NCBI RefSeq assembly: GCF_029975155.1
Contig: NZ_JARKPQ010000040.1
Location: 1-52,320 of the forward strand
Reading direction: 5' to 3'
Length of the DNA: 52,320 bases
Source of the DNA: Propionicimonas sp.
GTDB lineage: Bacteria; Actinomycetota; Actinomycetes; Propionibacteriales; Propionibacteriaceae
The translations under genes were made by a program, and so were the position numbers. Under the pieces are notes generated by a model. The model saw only the letters and a list, made by a program, of their open reading frames with translations, was not told the origin of the DNA and did not search any database. Below, piece by piece: positions 24,758 to 33,343 of this stretch. The stretch's first letter is position 1, and every line of letters starts with the position of its first letter.

Positions 24758-27216
24758 TCAGATGCCAATCCCTGGGCCCCGGTGGTGATCAATGGAGTGT
24801 GAGTGGTCGTGACGTGGGTCGTGCCGCGGCATCCGCTTCTCGGTGACCGTCTCCCAGACCGGGTGAATCCACATCCCGAGGCGGTAACGGAGCGCGTCGG
24901 CCTTGTGTTCGTCGGGCAGCGGCTCCCGGGCAGCCGCTGCAAGGTGCTTGGGGAGGCCGCGGCCTTTAGGGTCCACCGCAGCGCATTCTCGGGCGAGCCG
25001 AATGGTGGCGGGGTCTTCGATCGTGCCGGGTGCGGCTTGGTGGATTCGCTCCAGCCAGTCGAGCACGGGTACGGATTCGCCGGCGATGAAGCTATCGAGT
25101 TGGCGCTGGGCGCGCGCCTCGACAAGGTGGTGTTGCGCGGGTCCGGATGGCCTGAGGTCGTTGTCAGGGATGGCGTGGGCGGCGCGCCAGACTTCGATCC
25201 GAGCGAGCGTGTCGGGTGTTGGCTGCTCGATGAGTGCGGCGGCCCATCGGGGAACTGCTCGGTCTGTGGCCGCGTTCCGATGGACGCGTTCGGCCAGCTC
25301 GGTGACGAGGGCCCATCTGGCGGCGAGGTAGCGGCGCCATTCGGGCTCGGCCAGGAGCTTTTGGGGCACGGATGGCAGCCAGGGCAGCGGGCGCCGCTCG
25401 TCGTTCTCGGCCCGAAGACTGACCACGTCGAGGCGCCGGTCCACGACGGCCGCGGGGTCGCGGGCGTTGTCAAGTTCGTCGGTGTTGACGGCGTACTGGA
25501 GTGCGCTGATCGGGGAGACGCCTTGGGCGTTCAGGACGAGCAGGTGCGAGCGGGCGACGGGCCAGGCGTCGGCGTCGGTGAGGCCGAGGGTGTCGGCCCT
25601 GCGGTCGAGCAGGGCGATCAGGTCCGCGCCGGCCAGCTGTTCGGCGGCGGTGACGATGGCGTCGTGGTAGCAGGCGACGGCGGCGGCGAGCAGTGTGCGT
25701 GGGTCGCGAAGTTCGCTGAGCTGGGTGGTGGCCGAGGTGGGTACGTCGGAGCGGGCGAGGACGGCCTCAAGCTGCTCGGTAGGGGTGGCCGGTGCCACGC
25801 TTCCTGGGCTGAGCCGGTTGTGCGGGTCGCCGTCGCCGGTGATCTGTAGGTAGGCGTGGTTGGCGTGTCGGCCGCGGCTGAGCATCGTGTAGAGCTGCTG
25901 CCTGCTTTCCTGGCCGGTGAGGAGTCCGTGGCAGGTGTCGGCGGTCGTGCCTTGGGCGCCGTGGATGGTAGCGGCGTAGCCGAGTTCGACGTGGGTGCCG
26001 ACGTAGTCGGCGGGGAGGGTGATCCGGCGACGGGTTTTCGGGTCGTGGACGTCGAGGCTGCCGTCGCGGTGCACGTCGTGGACTTGCCAGCGGTCGCCGT
26101 TCTTGACCCAGCCGCTGCCGGCGCGGAGCCGGCGGTCGTTGCGGCGGGTGAGGATCGTGTCGCCGATGGAGGCTCGGTTGCCGTCGGCAAGGTCTGCTTC
26201 ACGGCGGGGTTGGTGACCTGCCAGGCGATGCCGGCGGGCCGCCTGGTTGAGGACGGCGACGTGCTCTCGGGTGGGGGCGAGCATGATCGCATCCAGGCCG
26301 GCGCGTGTGTCGGCGAGCCAGGCGTCGAACAGCTGGCTTGATGCGGTGGCGGGGTCGCCGACATGGACGCGGTCGTGGTCGAGGTAGTAGCCGAGCGCGG
26401 CGGGGTCACCGTCACGGAGGGCGAGGGAGGCGTGTGCTTCGGCGGGGTCGGTGAATCGCATGACTTCGTCGAGTCGGGCGGCGCCGTGGGTGGTGGTGAC
26501 GTCGTGGAGGATGCCGCCGGCCGAGATCGCGCCGAGCTGCTGGTCGTCGCCGATGAGCCGGATGCTGGCGCCGCGATCGAGCGCCCAACTGATCAGGTAG
26601 TCCAGGCGCAGGGTGTCGGCCATGCCGGCCTCGTCGATGATGAGCAGCGCGTTCGCATCAACCTCGTGCACCCAATAGGCGGGTCGGGGTTGGGCGATCT
26701 CGTAGGTCAGCTTGTGCAGGGTGTCGGCGTGGATGCCCGGGCCGAGTTCCCCGCCGAGCTGGGACGCGGCGGCAGCGGACGGGGCGAGGGCGAGCACGTT
26801 ACCGCCGCTGTAGCCCCAGGCGGTCGCCAGGGCGCGCATGGCGGTGGTTTTGCCGGTCCCTGCGGGCGCCAACGCGAGCTGGACGCGACGGCCGGAGGTG
26901 GCGAGGTCTCGGACGAGCTGGACCTGTCCGCGGTTCAGCTCGGTGCCGTGGGCCTGCTCGGTGAGCAGAGCGGCGTCGACGGAGTTGTGATCGGCGGCTC
27001 GTCCGCCACGCTGCCCGGCGGCGGCGATGATCCGGAGTTCGGCGAAGAGGATCCGCTGTGAGGTGTAGCGAGTGGCGCCGGCCACCCGGTACACGGAGGT
27101 GCCGTCGGCGCGACGCAGCAGGTCGGGTTCACGGATGCCGTCGTCCGGCGCCTCGAGGGGGATGCAGGCCCGGAGGGCTGTGTCGACCAGGCGGGGGATC
27201 GCCTCGTTCGAGGGCC
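24758..27216 (-). pseudogene. MobF-type conjugative relaxase (TraA-like), N-terminal relaxase domain missing
   Basis: About 819 residues match the C-terminal two thirds of actinobacterial MobF relaxases. They include RADGTSVYRVAGATRYTS and the RecD-like helicase with Walker A APAGTGKTTAM, Walker B ALLIIDEAGMAD, GDDQQLGAISAGG and an intact HGAQGTTAD motif, ending normally in HRGPGIGI. The TrwC relaxase domain with the catalytic tyrosines and three-His cluster, several hundred residues, is absent. Upstream of about 27216 the open frame continues to 27433 only as the antisense of another gene fragment. A start at 27226 (ATG) could still make a helicase fragment, but conjugative nicking must be lost. 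Confidence 0.85.
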
Positions 27217-27416
27217 CTGCCGACATCGCTCCGGACGAATGGACAGGTCTTCGTCTTGACGTGGACGGCTCTCGCTGTGAGGTCCGCGTCGACGACGAAC
27301 TCGTGCTGCGGGTGGAGAGCAGGGCCAGTGCACAACCCGGCGCGGTCGGCTTGTTCACGGACATCGGAACCGAAGCCTTCTTCGCCGATCTCCGGGTGCG
27401 TCCGTTGGAGAGGTAG
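27217..27416 (+). pseudogene. C-terminal fragment of a LamG/DUF1080-like (concanavalin-type) domain protein
   Basis: The plus-strand frame ending at the TAG at 27414-27416 encodes about 65 residues. The pattern is PDEWTGLRLDVDG, then VRVDDELVLRV, then GAVGLFTDIGTEAFFADLRV: the last strands of a jelly-roll domain as in DUF1080 or LamG proteins, often attached to glycoside hydrolases. Upstream codons in the same frame are antisense to the relaxase and show no similarity. The fragment therefore marks the chromosomal side of the island junction. Confidence 0.6.
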
Positions 27417-27487
27417 CTGGTGGGCTCTCCCATCGCACCACCATCAGCGGCGGCGGGGACCTCGGGCTATCCGCCGACGCAGCGGGC

Positions 27488-28276
27488 TCACACCTCCCGC
27501 GTGAGAGCCTCGACGAAGGCTGCGCGGACGGCGTGCCGGTCCAGTTCGGCGATCCGCCGGCTCCCCGCTCCACCGGGCGGGCTGACCTCTGCGCAGAGCG
27601 CGGCCGCATCGGCCGAGCCGTCCCGCAGCCAGGCAGCGCTGCCCGCGAGCGCCTGCGCGACAAGCCGGCGGGCCAGGTCGTGGGACATACCCCGGGCCAC
27701 GCCGGCCTCGATCATCGCGTCGGCGACGTAGAAGAAGTAGGCCGGCCCGCCACTGCTCAGCGGGCTGAGCACCTCCTGCTGCTCCTCCTCGACGAAGAGG
27801 ACTTCGCCGGACCGTCCGAAGAGCTCCGCCAGCGCCTGGGCCTGCGCGGCACTGCACGCGTCATTCGTCGTGAGCAGCGTCAGTCCGTGGCCGACCTGCG
27901 CCGTCAGGCTCGGCATGGCACGGGCGGCCGCCACGTCCTTGTGGAGCTGGCCTTCGATGTCGGCGAGGCTGATGCCGTCGGCGAGCAAGACCACGACGAC
28001 GTCGTCGCGGAGATGACCGGCGATCTCGGCGAGAACGCCGGTCACGGCCGCCGGTGGGACGGCGAGGACGACGATCCGGGCACCTGCCGCCGCCCGTGCG
28101 TTGTCCGTCGTACCGCTCACCCCGTAGCTGGCCACCAGGTCATCGACACGACGCCGGCTCCGCGCAGTGGCCCACACGTCCTGAGCGGCAAGGCCTCCGT
28201 CCAGCGACCCCTTCAGGAGGGCCTCGCCCATCGCTCCCGTACCGACGAACGCGACGGTCATCGTTGACGTTCCCAT
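27488..28276 (-). CDS. proC: Pyrroline-5-carboxylate reductase family protein
   Basis: The 262-residue product has the ProC layout: a Rossmann N-terminus TVAFVGTGAMGEALLKG (about 6-22), VVLAVPP near 70, RAMPSLTAQVGHG near 119 and the dimerisation helix SSGGPAYFFYVADAMIEAGV near 172. ProC reduces pyrroline-5-carboxylate to proline using NAD(P)H. Conserved positions differ from typical ProC: MPNTPA is MPSLTA, and the SPGGTT substrate loop reads SPPGGAG. It could be a diverged proline enzyme or a related imine reductase. The ATG at 28276 lies 3 bases after the GNAT stop; ATG 28261 is an alternative. Confidence 0.8.
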   Translation of the reverse strand: MGTSTMTVAFVGTGAMGEALLKGSLDGGLAAQDVWATARSRRRVDDLVASYGVSGTTDNARAAAGARIVVLAVPPAAVTGVLAEIAGHLRDDVVVVLLADGISLADIEGQLHKDVAAARAMPSLTAQVGHGLTLLTTNDACSAAQAQALAELFGRSGEVLFVEEEQQEVLSPLSSGGPAYFFYVADAMIEAGVARGMSHDLARRLVAQALAGSAAWLRDGSADAAALCAEVSPPGGAGSRRIAELDRHAVRAAFVEALTREV

Positions 28277-28279
28277 CTC

Positions 28280-28750
28280 TCACCGGTCCCGGAGCCGAGC
28301 CGTCGACGCGTCCCGGCCGGGCAGAGGCACGTCCACGGAACCCCGCGCCATCCACATCGTCGGATCGGCCAGCGGACGGAAGCCGAACCGCTCGTACAGG
28401 CCGTGCGCATCGGCGGTCGCCAACAGGACGCGCTTGAGGCCGAGCGGTTCCAGATCGGCCAGGACCCCCTCGATGAGCAGCGTGCCGACACCTTCGCCTC
28501 GCCAGTCCGGGTCGACGAACACGTCACACAGCCAGGCGAACGTGACGCCGTCCGTGATCACCCTGGCGTAGGCGACCTGTCGCTCGCTGTCGGTGCGGAT
28601 CACGGCGTAGTTGCGCGAACCGTCCATCGCCCGGTCGTGCACCTCGCGCGTCCGGCCTCCGGCCCAGTAGGACAACTCACTGAGCCAGCCGTGCACCAGC
28701 GTCCGATCGATGTCCTCGTCTGCGGCGGAGAAGCGGAACGTGACAGTCAT
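28280..28750 (-). CDS. GNAT family N-acetyltransferase
   Basis: The 156-residue product is one GNAT domain. Residues 75-105 hold the strand VFVDPDW followed by the acetyl-CoA loop RGEGVGTLL, and the end has DAHGLYERFGFRPL, typical of the C-terminal half. The YWAGGR segment near 28 marks a subfamily of small bacterial acetyltransferases whose substrate is not known. The start at 28750 has a TACGAT hexamer exactly 6 bases upstream and no ribosome binding site. It probably forms a two-gene unit with proC. Confidence 0.85.
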   Translation of the reverse strand: MTVTFRFSAADEDIDRTLVHGWLSELSYWAGGRTREVHDRAMDGSRNYAVIRTDSERQVAYARVITDGVTFAWLCDVFVDPDWRGEGVGTLLIEGVLADLEPLGLKRVLLATADAHGLYERFGFRPLADPTMWMARGSVDVPLPGRDASTARLRDR

Positions 28751-28756
28751 CTCGGC

Positions 28757-28762
28757 ATCGTA
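28757..28762 (-). promoter_or_regulatory. Putative -10 hexamer TACGAT of the GNAT gene
   Basis: TACGAT on the minus strand ends 6 bases before the ATG at 28750, consistent with a leaderless mRNA. Confidence 0.4.
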
Positions 28763-28801
28763 ATGTCCGGCGGTCGTGACCGGTCGCGACCTGCCCAGCC
28801 C

Positions 28802-28807
28802 TAACAT
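28802..28807 (+). promoter_or_regulatory. Putative -10 hexamer TAACAT of the exported hypothetical protein gene
   Basis: TAACAT ends 7 bases before the ATG at 28815. With 28757-28762 it gives back-to-back leaderless promoters in a 64-base divergent gap. Confidence 0.4.
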
Positions 28808-28814
28808 GTGCATC

Positions 28815-29582
28815 ATGGCCCACGCCCCCCACCTCGATCCACGACGGCCACGGCGTCGGCCGTTGTGGATCGCTCTCGCGCTGCTGGGCGTGGGGATCCT
28901 GGGGTACTTCCTGGCCGCTCCTCTCCTGCAGCCGGTGATCCTGCGCGCGCAACTGGCCACGGAGACCGCCGCGGCTCTGCAGACCGCGCGCCCCACCGCG
29001 GACGCGGCCCATGCCGAGTGGCTGGAGGCCGTGTCACCCGCGCTCGGTCTCGACCCGAAGGCCGCCTACACGGCGACCTACGACATCTGCTACGTCGATC
29101 ACAACGACGGGGGCTGGGTGGCCCTGTCGTACAACCAGAAGTGCCAGCTCTCCTACGTCGACTTCTTCGAACTGCCCGCGTCGAACGCCGCCGTCGACGC
29201 GGCGGTCCACGAGGCGACGTCGTCCGCGTCCGGACCGCAGACCAGTGCCGCGGTGTACGTCGACGACTATCTCAAGGCGGCCGGCCGGCGGACAGATCGG
29301 GTGCCCGCCGACATGCCGTTCACGATCTCGGCGACCCTTCCGGGCACATCGGACGCACGCGCGGCGGTCGATGAGTGGATGCTCACCGGCTCCGACGTCG
29401 TCGCCTACGCCGCCGCCGACGCCTTCGCGAACCGCGAGCTGCTGAGCGAGACCGGGCGATTCCAGCTGGACCCCGCCACGCAGTACCTGGTGGTCAGCGA
29501 TTCCCGCGCCTACTACGAGAAGGACATCGGCTGCGCCACCGGGCGGCCGGTGTTCTGCTCGTCGCCACTCGGGGGCGACTGA
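28815..29582 (+). CDS. Membrane-anchored or exported protein of unknown function
   Basis: The 255-residue product has a basic N-terminus (PRRPRRRP) and one hydrophobic helix (about 16-37), then an extracytoplasmic domain with no family I recognise. The domain has Cys pairs that could form disulphides: one in YDICYVDHND, one in QKCQLSY and two in the last 12 residues. Position relative to the ABC exporter downstream (90 bases away) might suggest a shared role, but that exporter has its own -10 candidate. ATG 28806 is an alternative start. Confidence 0.6.
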   Translation: MAHAPHLDPRRPRRRPLWIALALLGVGILGYFLAAPLLQPVILRAQLATETAAALQTARPTADAAHAEWLEAVSPALGLDPKAAYTATYDICYVDHNDGGWVALSYNQKCQLSYVDFFELPASNAAVDAAVHEATSSASGPQTSAAVYVDDYLKAAGRRTDRVPADMPFTISATLPGTSDARAAVDEWMLTGSDVVAYAAADAFANRELLSETGRFQLDPATQYLVVSDSRAYYEKDIGCATGRPVFCSSPLGGD

Positions 29583-29660
29583 GGTCATCAGCCAGGTGCG
29601 CCGGGACTCGCGGGCGCCCGAAAGAGGCCCCTGATCCGCCCCGGCAGGCCGGATCGGCGA

Positions 29661-29666
29661 CACAAT
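29661..29666 (+). promoter_or_regulatory. Putative -10 hexamer CACAAT of the ABC exporter operon
   Basis: CACAAT ends 6 bases before the ATG at 29673; the first base departs from the TANNNT pattern. No ribosome binding site is seen. Confidence 0.3.
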
Positions 29667-29672
29667 CTCTCC

Positions 29673-30413
29673 ATGACAGGATCGGCGGTCGTCCTCGAGT
29701 CGGTGAGCAAGCGGTATCGGCTCGGCGACGGCTCCACGCTCACCGCCGTCGATGACGTCTCGCTCTCCGTCGCACCCGGGACGCGCGTCGCGCTGCTGGG
29801 CGCGTCCGGCTCGGGGAAGTCGACGCTGCTGCACCTGATCGGCGCCATCGACGCCCCCGACGCCGGCAGTATCCGCGTCGGGGATCTCACCATCACCGGG
29901 CTGACCGAGCGCCGCCTCGCCGACTACCGCTCCGGCATCGGCTTCGTCTTCCAGCAGTTCCACCTCGTGCCCGGGCTCTCGCTGCTCGACAACGTCCATG
30001 CGCCCCTCGTCGGACGGCCGTTCGCCGGTGACCGTCGCGCACGTGCCCGTGAGCTCCTCGACGCCGTCGGTCTGGGCGATCGCGAACGCGCGCTGCCGTC
30101 CCAGCTCTCCGGTGGCCAGCAACAGCGCGTGGCCATCGCCCGCGCCATGGTCGCCCACCCCGGCCTGCTGCTCGCGGACGAGCCGACCGGGAACCTCGAC
30201 TCGGCGACGGCGGCCCAGATCATGGACCTGCTCACCCGCCTCCAGGCGGACTACGACACCACCGTCCTGATCGCCACTCACGATCGCATCGCCGCCGCCA
30301 GTTGCGAGGTGGTCTACCGGATCTCGGACGGCGCCGTGACGGAGGTCGAAGCCTTCGACTCCATGGCGGACGCCCGGCCGAGACGCGCCGTCGAGGCCGC
30401 GTCATGGAACTGA
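29673..30413 (+). CDS. ABC transporter ATP-binding protein, MacB/LolD type
   Basis: This 246-residue ATPase has Walker [10 protein letters not shown] at 43-51, a Q-loop in [13 protein letters not shown], signature LSGGQQQR near 145, Walker [13 protein letters not shown] near 168 and the H-loop in IATHD. The [11 protein letters not shown] and [10 protein letters not shown] stretches place it with the MacB/LolD/FtsE-like ATPases that pair with FtsX-type permeases. These are mechanotransmission systems that release lipoproteins, export peptides or drive cell-wall enzymes. Its stop overlaps the permease start by 10 bases. Confidence 0.93.
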   Translation: MTGSAVVLESVSKRYRLGDGSTLTAVDDVSLSVAPGTRVALLGASGSGKSTLLHLIGAIDAPDAGSIRVGDLTITGLTERRLADYRSGIGFVFQQFHLVPGLSLLDNVHAPLVGRPFAGDRRARARELLDAVGLGDRERALPSQLSGGQQQRVAIARAMVAHPGLLLADEPTGNLDSATAAQIMDLLTRLQADYDTTVLIATHDRIAAASCEVVYRISDGAVTEVEAFDSMADARPRRAVEAASWN

Positions 30414-33259
30414 TCCGGCTCGCCTGGTCGCGGATCCGCGGGGACGGACGCCGCTCGTTCGCCACCGTCGGCGCCGTGACCATCGCGGTGGCCAGCTTCC
30501 TGGTCCTCGCCGCCAGCACCGCCACTCAGCAGGCGCTGGTCACCGAGACCGCCCAGGCGAACTATCGCACCGCCTACGACATCCTCGTTCGTCCCCGGGG
30601 CAGCGCCCTGGAGAAGGAGCGCGTCGAGGGCCTCGTCCGCTCCAACTACCTCTCCGGGTCGTTCGGGGGGCTCACCCTCGACCAGGTCGCCGCCATCACG
30701 GCGATACCCGGCGTCGAGGTCGCCGCGCCGATCGCCATGGTCGGCTACACCTACCAGCGGATCTCGGTCAGCGTGGACACCTCGCCCTGGCTGTCGTCCA
30801 GCGGCCGAACCCTGCTGCGCTGGACCTCGAGCGTGACCGCACGCAACCGGACCGCCACCGCCCGGGGCCCCTCCGGCTACCGCTACCAGACCGACCGTGA
30901 CCTGTTCGGCAGGGACGCGTCCTGGACCGCCAAGGGCGACGAGAAGCCTCCCGCCTGGCTGGACGGCGGTCTGTGGGAGGTTGTCGACGGGCACAAGAGC
31001 TACCCCTGCCCGTCGCTGCGGGAGCCCGCCGAGACACCGTTCGAGCCCGCGGCGCTGTGGGACGGCGGGGTGTGCCTCTCCAGCGGGCATGCCGAGGACC
31101 GGCAGCGCGGGCTCGCCACCGTGCGGGTGTCGATCACCTATCCGATGCTGATCGCTGCCATCGATCCGGAGGCGGAGGCGGCGCTGGTGGGTCTGGACCG
31201 TGCCGTCTACGAGGGCCGGTACCTGAGCAGCGAGGACGCGTTCCAGGAGGGCGGCGAGGTACCCGAGTCCGACAATGTCTACCCCAGCAGCATCCCGGTC
31301 GTGATGGCGGGCACCCAGTTCGCCGACTACCAGCTGCGACTCGCCGTGGACGAGTTGTCGCAGTCCACCGCGGACAAGCTCGGCACGATCGCGCCGGACG
31401 GCAACCAGGCGCTGATCGAGCGCGCGCCCTCGATCCGAACGGTGAAGGAGGCCGTCTTCGATGCCGCCGCTCTCTACGCGGAGAAGGTCGCCGCACTGCC
31501 GACCGATCTCCCGCCCTCACGCGAGGGGATCTCCGACCGCGACGGCGTCGTGCTGTACACCACCAAGGTGTGGCGGCCGGCGGATGTGACCTATGAGCCG
31601 GGTTCCCCGTTGCGGCCGGTCCTGAGCGAGGTCGACCCGCAGCTCTGGCGCGCCACCTTCGAGTCGACCAACGACGGCTTCGAAGAGGTGCCGATGACCG
31701 CCCAGGACACCAGCTACCGCTCGACGACCGCCTACACCCTCCACCAGAGCTCCGCAGGCAACACGTCCGGCATGTCCGTCAACTTCCAGCTGGTCGGCAA
31801 GTTCGACCCGACGAGGATCACCGAGTTCTCGGGCCTGTCGGCGGTCCCACTGGAGACCTACATCACCCCGCAGTTGGCCGGTGCCGACGAGGCGTCCCGG
31901 CGCGCGCTCGGCGATCGACCGATGCTCAGCGATCTGAACACCGGCGGCTACCTGCAGCAGTCGCCCGCGCTTCTGATGCCTCTCAAGGGGCTCGGAGCGT
32001 TCACCTCCGACGGACTCGGGGTGTTCGATCCGGACACCTACGTGCAGGTGGCGGACTTCGACGACAGCGCGCCGGTCAGTGCCGTGCGGGTCCGGGTCGC
32101 CGGCGTCACCGGCATGGACACCGCCAGCCGCGAGCGGATCGCGTCCGTGGCGGCATCGATCTCCGCCGCCGTCGATGCCGACGTGGACATCACCATCGGC
32201 TCCTCTCCCGAGTTGCTCCAGGTCGCCTTGCCCGCGACCGAACTCGGCAGTCCCGCCCTGAGCCTTTCCGAGCCGTGGAGTCGCAAGGGAGTGACGCTGC
32301 GGATCGTGGACGCGGTGGACGCCAAGTCCCTCCTTCTGTTCGGCCTGATCCTCGTCTCCTCGGCCCTGACGGTCGCGATCTCCGCCGGTGCCGCCGTCCA
32401 GACCAGACGGCAGGAACTGGGCATCCTCGCGGCCATCGGCTGGACGCGGGGACGACGCCGACTCGCCGTGCTCACCGAGCTCGCCATGATCGGCGGTGCC
32501 GCCGGCATCCTCGGCGCCCTCGCGTCGTGGCCGCTGTCCCTGGTCGCCCAGGCGAGGTTCGACGTGTTGCGGGCCGCGCTCGCCGTCCCTGCGGCGGTCG
32601 TGCTCACCACCGCCGCCGGCCTGGCCGCGACGTGGCGCGCGGGGCGGGTTCGCCCGATCGACGCGCTGCGTCCGCCGGAGCTTGCCGGCGGCCGGCGCAC
32701 GGTGCCCCTGTGGGGCGGCGGTTCGCTGGGCCTGTCCCGGATCCTCCGGCGGCCCGGCCGCCTGCTCCTGGGCTCGATCGCCATCGCGCTGGCCGTGGCC
32801 TCGCTGCTCGTGCTCGTCAGCCTCGCCCGGGTGTTCCGGGGGCGCGTCGTGGGCACCCTGCTCGGCGACGCGGTGGCGGTCCTCGTCCGTCCCCAGGACC
32901 TGGTCGCGGCCGGCTTCCTCGCCCTGCTCGGCCTGGTGACGGTGGGTCTGGTGCTGTTCCTCAACCTCACCCAGGACGCCCGCATGTACGCCTCTCTGCA
33001 GGCCATCGGCTGGCGTCGGTCGTGGCTGGCCCGCTCGCTCAGCGTGCAGGCGCTGGTGATCGGCGCGGTGGGCTCGGCGCTCGGACTGGCCGCCGGACTC
33101 TGGATCATGGTGTGGCTCACCGAGTCCGTCGCCGGCGAGGTCGCCGGGATCGCGGCAACCGTCGTCGCGGCGACGCTCCTCGCCACGCAGGTGGTGGTCC
33201 TGGCCCCGGCCGCCGCACTGCGCCGCATTCCCACCGCGCGCCTGCTCGCGGAGGAGTGA
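30404..33259 (+). CDS. FtsX-like ABC transporter permease
   Basis: The 951-residue product has one N-terminal membrane helix (about 19-40), a very large extracytoplasmic region (about 41-640) and then three membrane segments of an FtsX domain around 645-775. A linker follows and a second FtsX set covers about 795-940. The extracytoplasmic part has several Cys, Trp and Tyr residues and no catalytic motif I can name. The ATG at 30404 lies inside the end of the ATPase gene, so the two are translationally coupled. The cargo is unknown. Confidence 0.9.
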   Translation: MELIRLAWSRIRGDGRRSFATVGAVTIAVASFLVLAASTATQQALVTETAQANYRTAYDILVRPRGSALEKERVEGLVRSNYLSGSFGGLTLDQVAAITAIPGVEVAAPIAMVGYTYQRISVSVDTSPWLSSSGRTLLRWTSSVTARNRTATARGPSGYRYQTDRDLFGRDASWTAKGDEKPPAWLDGGLWEVVDGHKSYPCPSLREPAETPFEPAALWDGGVCLSSGHAEDRQRGLATVRVSITYPMLIAAIDPEAEAALVGLDRAVYEGRYLSSEDAFQEGGEVPESDNVYPSSIPVVMAGTQFADYQLRLAVDELSQSTADKLGTIAPDGNQALIERAPSIRTVKEAVFDAAALYAEKVAALPTDLPPSREGISDRDGVVLYTTKVWRPADVTYEPGSPLRPVLSEVDPQLWRATFESTNDGFEEVPMTAQDTSYRSTTAYTLHQSSAGNTSGMSVNFQLVGKFDPTRITEFSGLSAVPLETYITPQLAGADEASRRALGDRPMLSDLNTGGYLQQSPALLMPLKGLGAFTSDGLGVFDPDTYVQVADFDDSAPVSAVRVRVAGVTGMDTASRERIASVAASISAAVDADVDITIGSSPELLQVALPATELGSPALSLSEPWSRKGVTLRIVDAVDAKSLLLFGLILVSSALTVAISAGAAVQTRRQELGILAAIGWTRGRRRLAVLTELAMIGGAAGILGALASWPLSLVAQARFDVLRAALAVPAAVVLTTAAGLAATWRAGRVRPIDALRPPELAGGRRTVPLWGGGSLGLSRILRRPGRLLLGSIAIALAVASLLVLVSLARVFRGRVVGTLLGDAVAVLVRPQDLVAAGFLALLGLVTVGLVLFLNLTQDARMYASLQAIGWRRSWLARSLSVQALVIGAVGSALGLAAGLWIMVWLTESVAGEVAGIAATVVAATLLATQVVVLAPAAALRRIPTARLLAEE

Positions 33260-33331
33260 CAGTGGGGGAGAGGGTCTCGGCGAACGCACGGAGGGCCCTT
33301 CAGACCTCGGCGAGGGCAGGTCCCGGAGCGA

Positions 33332-33337
33332 TATCGT
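33332..33337 (+). promoter_or_regulatory. Putative -10 hexamer TATCGT of the MFS-GH2 operon
   Basis: TATCGT ends 6 bases before the ATG at 33344, with no ribosome binding site, another leaderless-type start. Confidence 0.4.
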
Positions 33338-33343
33338 CCGACC

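Larger units (their letters stand above)
19702..27216. mobile_element. Remnant integrative element at tRNA-Pro
   Basis: From the tRNA 3' end to about 27216 the content changes to accessory genes: a large nuclease-NTPase gene, an excisionase-like HTH gene and a 5'-truncated MobF relaxase gene. The nuclease gene has visibly lower third-position GC and more CTA, GTT and GAT codons than its neighbours. Relaxase, excisionase, integrase, then tRNA is a common order in actinobacterial integrative elements; here the integrase slot is occupied by the nuclease gene. I see no second copy of the tRNA 3' end at the right border. The right boundary is set by where relaxase coding similarity stops, to within about 15 bases. 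Confidence 0.7.

Noticed and set aside
24803..25849. 348-residue plus-strand frame opposite the relaxase
   Set aside because: Gly/Val/Asp-rich shadow; the minus-strand relaxase frame has clear helicase motifs.
27217..27433. Full N-terminal extension of the relaxase to 27433
   Set aside because: This part is the antisense of the LamG-like fragment and has no relaxase similarity.
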